A stretch of 64,000 nt of DNA from an uncultured Eggerthellaceae bacterium (GTDB lineage Bacteria; Actinomycetota; Coriobacteriia; Coriobacteriales; Eggerthellaceae): the NCBI GenBank assembly GCA_947626195.1, contig CANQRF010000002.1, positions 62,001 through 126,000 of the forward strand, written 5' to 3'. The notes beneath the pieces were generated by a model. That model was not told where the DNA came from and searched no databases. It saw nothing but the letters and a program-made list of their open reading frames with translations. Each line of letters opens with the position of its first letter. The stretch's first letter is position 1. Of this stretch, positions 61,303 to 64,000 are shown piece after piece. The position numbers and the translations under genes are program-made.

Positions 61303-61311
61303 CGGCTGTTG
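61289..61311 (+). other. Hairpin spanning the rodZ stop codon
   Basis: CAACAGCC (61289-61296) and GGCTGTTG (61304-61311), perfect 8 bp stem with a 7 nt loop that holds the TAG stop. No T-run. Confidence 0.6.
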
Positions 61312-61360
61312 CTGAAACCATCCCCCGTTGAGCGGACTTGAAGGAGAAGATGACCACAAA

Positions 61361-61858
61361 ATGGCAAAAGAGCAGAGCTTCGACGTCGTGTCGATCATCG
61401 ATATGCAAGAGATCGACAACGCCTATCAGCAAACGAAGAAGGAGATCGCGCAACGATACGACCTCAAAGGATCGGGATCGAGCATTGCACTCGATAAGGC
61501 AGGAATGTCGATCGAGGTTCTCGCCCCGAGCGATTTCGTGGCAGAGCAGGTGATCGATGTGCTGTCGAGCAAGCTCGTCCGGCGTAAGATCGACCTCGGT
61601 TCGCTGAAGTGGGGAAGCCCGCAGAGCGCCTCCCAGGGCAAGGTGCGCAAAACGGCGCGCATCATTTCGGGGATCGACAAGGACACCGCCGCGACGATCA
61701 GCAAGGACATCCGCGCACTGAAGCTCAAGTGCAAGGTGCAGATCGAAGGCGACAAGCTCCGGGTGAGCTCTGCTTCGCGCGACACCTTGCAAGAGGTGAT
61801 CGCCTTCCTCCGGGACAAGGACTACGGTCAGCCCCTCCAATATGTCAACTACCGTTAG
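61361..61858 (+). CDS. yajQ: YajQ family nucleotide-binding protein
   Basis: 165 aa, UPF0234/YajQ family, two ferredoxin-like folds: SFDVVSIIDMQEIDNAYQQ at the N-terminus and ISGIDKDTAATISKDIRALK. Members bind RNA or nucleotides and some bind cyclic-di-GMP; the role here is not established. The ATG at 61361 matches the family start (MAKEQSFDVVS), although the clearest GGAG is about 16 nt upstream. It overlaps rimO by 17 nt. It interrupts the usual rodZ-rimO adjacency. Confidence 0.92.
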   Translation: MAKEQSFDVVSIIDMQEIDNAYQQTKKEIAQRYDLKGSGSSIALDKAGMSIEVLAPSDFVAEQVIDVLSSKLVRRKIDLGSLKWGSPQSASQGKVRKTARIISGIDKDTAATISKDIRALKLKCKVQIEGDKLRVSSASRDTLQEVIAFLRDKDYGQPLQYVNYR

Positions 61859-63188
61859 CGAGCGCCGTTTCGTGGAACGGACGATCGCTTTCATAACGCT
61901 TGGCTGTGCGAAGAACGACGTTGACAGCAACCATATGAAAGACGCCCTCCGCAGCGCCGGCTGGCAACTTGTCGATGAGGCGGAACGGGCGCGTGTCATC
62001 GTCGTCAATACCTGTGCGTTCATCGAGGCCGCTGCCGAGGAGAGCATCGAGATGATCCTCGACGCCGCCGATACGAAGCGCGTGAGAGACGGCGAATGCG
62101 CCCTCATCGTCTCAGGCTGCCTCCCGAGCCGCTACGGTGAAGATCTCGCCGAGGCGCTTCCCGAGATCCGCCATTTCCTGCCCGTAGATTCAGAATCGTC
62201 TATCATCGAGATGGCGGAGAGGGCCTTCGGCGAGCTGGGGGACACCCGCGCCGCGAAGCATGAGGGGGCAGGCGACGAGGCGCTCGAACTCGACCGTATC
62301 GATGCAAATCCGGTCTTTTCCTACGTGAAGATCGCGGACGGCTGCGACCGTCACTGTTCCTATTGCACGATCCCATCGATTCGCGGACCCTACGCGAGCC
62401 TGAGCGCCGATGAGATCGAAGAGGAGGTGCGGGCCCATGTCTGCGAGGGGGCTCGTGAGATCGTTCTCATTGCGCAGGACAGCGGACGCTGGGGGCGCGA
62501 CCTCAAGCCGCAAAGCACCCTTGCCGAGCTGTTGGAAAGGCTTGCGACGACCTTTCCCTCGACGTGGTTTCGCGTCATGTATCTCCAGCCCGAAGGGGTG
62601 AGCGCCGCCCTGCTCGAGGTCATGGCCGCCCATCCCAACATCTGCCCCTATTTCGATATCCCGCTTCAGCACTGCGACCCCGACGTTCTTCGCCGGATGA
62701 ACCGAAGCGGCTCCCCCGAGGTATTCCATGGGCTCTTCGCAGACATCAAGGCCGCCCTTCCCGACGCGGCTATCCGCACGACCCTCATCGCGGGCTTTCC
62801 AGGAGAGACAGACGAGCAATTTGAGAGGCTCTGCGATTTTCTCCGTGACGAGCCCATCGACTACGTCGGCGTTTTCCCCTACTCGCGCGAAGAGGGGACG
62901 GAGGCGGCGCTTTTGGACGATCAGATCGCCGAAGAGGTGAAGATCGAGCGGGCGAACACCCTGCGGACGCTTGCCGACGAGGTGTGTGCTTCGCGTTTGC
63001 GTCGTTTCCTTGGACGAAGCGCGTATGTTTTGATGGAGGGGAAGGAGCCAGACGGCGTCTGCTTCGGACGGACGATGTTTCAGGCTCCCGAGGTCGACGG
63101 GGTGACCTATGGCGGCAGCGGGCAGGTGGGGGAAGTCGTCGAACTGCTTCTCACCGATTCGCTCATCTATGACATGGAAGGCGAATAG
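61842..63188 (+). CDS. rimO: Ribosomal protein S12 methylthiotransferase RimO
   Basis: Radical SAM enzyme that adds a methylthio group to an aspartate of S12. 448 aa: UPF0004 domain with LGCAKNDVDS (C22) and NTCAFIEAA, radical SAM cluster C168, C172, C175 in DGCDRHCSYC, PYFDIPLQHCDPDVL, and a C-terminal TRAM domain. KNxVDS rather than MNxxDSE identifies RimO rather than MiaB. The start overlaps yajQ; a GTG ten codons in is possible. pgsA follows after 3 nt. Confidence 0.94.
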   Translation: MSTTVSERRFVERTIAFITLGCAKNDVDSNHMKDALRSAGWQLVDEAERARVIVVNTCAFIEAAAEESIEMILDAADTKRVRDGECALIVSGCLPSRYGEDLAEALPEIRHFLPVDSESSIIEMAERAFGELGDTRAAKHEGAGDEALELDRIDANPVFSYVKIADGCDRHCSYCTIPSIRGPYASLSADEIEEEVRAHVCEGAREIVLIAQDSGRWGRDLKPQSTLAELLERLATTFPSTWFRVMYLQPEGVSAALLEVMAAHPNICPYFDIPLQHCDPDVLRRMNRSGSPEVFHGLFADIKAALPDAAIRTTLIAGFPGETDEQFERLCDFLRDEPIDYVGVFPYSREEGTEAALLDDQIAEEVKIERANTLRTLADEVCASRLRRFLGRSAYVLMEGKEPDGVCFGRTMFQAPEVDGVTYGGSGQVGEVVELLLTDSLIYDMEGE

Positions 63189-63191
63189 GGT

Positions 63192-64000
63192 ATGACACAG
63201 GGCACGCGACCGCCGATGGGCAAGCTCATGACGCCGGCGAACGTGGTGACGCTCGTGCGCATCTGCCTTGTGCCGGTGTTCGTCATCGTGCTCATCAGCC
63301 CCTGGCCCCAATGGTTCAACATCGACACGATAACCGATGAGGGAAAGAGCCTTGCCGCAGCGGTGATATTCATTATCATCTCGGCGACCGATTGGGTGGA
63401 CGGCTACCTTGCGCGAAAGCGCAACGAGGTCACCGACTTCGGGAAGTTCATGGATCCCCTCGCCGATAAGATCCTCGTATGCGCGGCGCTTCTGGCCCTT
63501 GTCGAGCTGCAGGTCCTTCCGTCGTGGCCGGTTCTCATCATCCTCATACGGGAATTCATCGTGGCGGGCGTGCGCATGGTCGCGGCGACGAGGGGCGTCG
63601 TGATCGCGGCAAGTTGGTATGGGAAATTCAAGACGGTGTTTCAGATCATCGCCATCGTCTTGTTTCTCGTGAAGGACTCGCTCTATCTGCCGAATGCGAC
63701 GGTTGCCCTCACGAACCCGCTCTACATCCTCGCCTGGATCGTGATGATCATCGCGCTGGTGCTCACATTGCTCTCGATGCTCGACTATCTTGCCAAGGCG
63801 CGCGACCTGCTCGGATTCGCCGTCAAGAGCCCCGGCTCGGCGGCTCCGGTCGAAAGCGGCATCGCATCTGCCGATGCGAATGATTCCGAGGAAGAGGCGC
63901 GCCTCATCGGCCGATGGGCGAATGAGGTGGTTTCCCTCGCGCGAGAGCGGAACGCGACGATCGCCTGCGCGGAGAGCCTCACCGGCGGCCTCATCGCAGG
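63192..64000 (+). CDS. pgsA: PgsA phosphatidyltransferase fused to a CinA-type amidase domain (cut by window end)
   Basis: The frame from ATG 63192 stays open to the window end (269 codons plus 2 nt). Residues 1-205 are a CDP-alcohol phosphatidyltransferase with the full signature D67, D70, G71, R75, G84, D88, D92 (TDWVDGYLAR, FGKFMDPLADK) and four to five further membrane helices; it should make phosphatidylglycerol phosphate from CDP-diacylglycerol and glycerol-3-phosphate. After an acidic Ser/Ala linker (about 212-235), residues 236 onward read as the N-terminus of a CinA C-terminal/PncC domain: LARERNATIACAESLTGGL, with catalytic Ser expected at 262. These are separate adjacent genes in most bacteria. 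The 3' end is outside the window. Confidence 0.88.
   Translation, partial: MTQGTRPPMGKLMTPANVVTLVRICLVPVFVIVLISPWPQWFNIDTITDEGKSLAAAVIFIIISATDWVDGYLARKRNEVTDFGKFMDPLADKILVCAALLALVELQVLPSWPVLIILIREFIVAGVRMVAATRGVVIAASWYGKFKTVFQIIAIVLFLVKDSLYLPNATVALTNPLYILAWIVMIIALVLTLLSMLDYLAKARDLLGFAVKSPGSAAPVESGIASADANDSEEEARLIGRWANEVVSLARERNATIACAESLTGGLIA

Overview
The window is 64 kb of G+C-rich (by eye about 60%), densely packed bacterial chromosome with short intergenic gaps and many overlapping start/stop codons. Gene content and order point to an anaerobic member of the Coriobacteriia, most likely family Eggerthellaceae (Slackia/Adlercreutzia/Eggerthella-like). The evidence is an actinobacterial integration host factor (mIHF) upstream of gmk-rpoZ, two 12-helix membrane LuxR regulators of the type common in that family, a Tat-exported flavin reductase lipoprotein, a membrane pyrophosphatase, and the actinobacterial arrangement of holA convergent with rpsT next to lepA. 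The genus is inference. No tRNA, rRNA, CRISPR array, transposase, integrase or prophage gene was seen.

Layout: (1) 1-2 kb truB-ribF, tail-to-tail with an LTA-synthase-like membrane sulfatase. (2) 4.1-10.2 kb hppA, tatA, a membrane LuxR regulator, rnhA and dgt. (3) 10.3-15.6 kb a small two-helix membrane protein, dnaG, def, fmt, rsmB. (4) 15.6-25.8 kb a complete pyrimidine operon, pyrR-pyrB-pyrC-carA-carB-pyrK-pyrD-pyrF, missing only pyrE, led by a recognisable PyrR attenuator. (5) 26-28.5 kb mihF-gmk-rpoZ-thiI. (6) 28.6-32.8 kb comEA-comEC-holA. (7) 32.8-37.2 kb an A+T-richer accessory module (flavin reductase plus membrane LuxR) lying between convergent holA and rpsT. (8) 37.3-42 kb rpsT, lepA, dusB, hemW. 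(9) 42-51 kb hrcA-dnaJ-mtaB-phoH-ybeY-dgkA-era, a zinc-ribbon/PASTA membrane protein, and recO. (10) 51-57.4 kb rpsO-pnp-dapB-dapA-rnj. (11) 57.5-64 kb ftsK-rodZ-yajQ-rimO and a pgsA frame that continues into a CinA domain and is cut by the window end.

Most of this is a housekeeping backbone: translation and RNA modification (truB, def, fmt, rsmB, dusB, thiI, mtaB, rimO, lepA, ybeY, era, rpsO, rpsT), RNA decay (pnp, rnj), replication and repair (dnaG, holA, recO, rnhA), UMP synthesis, diaminopimelate synthesis, heat shock, and envelope or division functions. Accessory or lineage-specific parts are the flavin reductase/LuxR module, the 6.8 kb LuxR, the LTA-synthase-like protein and the PASTA protein.

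The points most worth a second look are the in-frame PgsA-CinA fusion at the right edge, the tandem FMN-domain flavin reductase module with unusual 3' hairpins, an S20 protein of twice the normal length, an inverted-repeat divergent promoter between dgt and the dnaG operon, a set of apparently leaderless genes with a -10 box 6-8 nt from the start codon, and the pyr attenuator.
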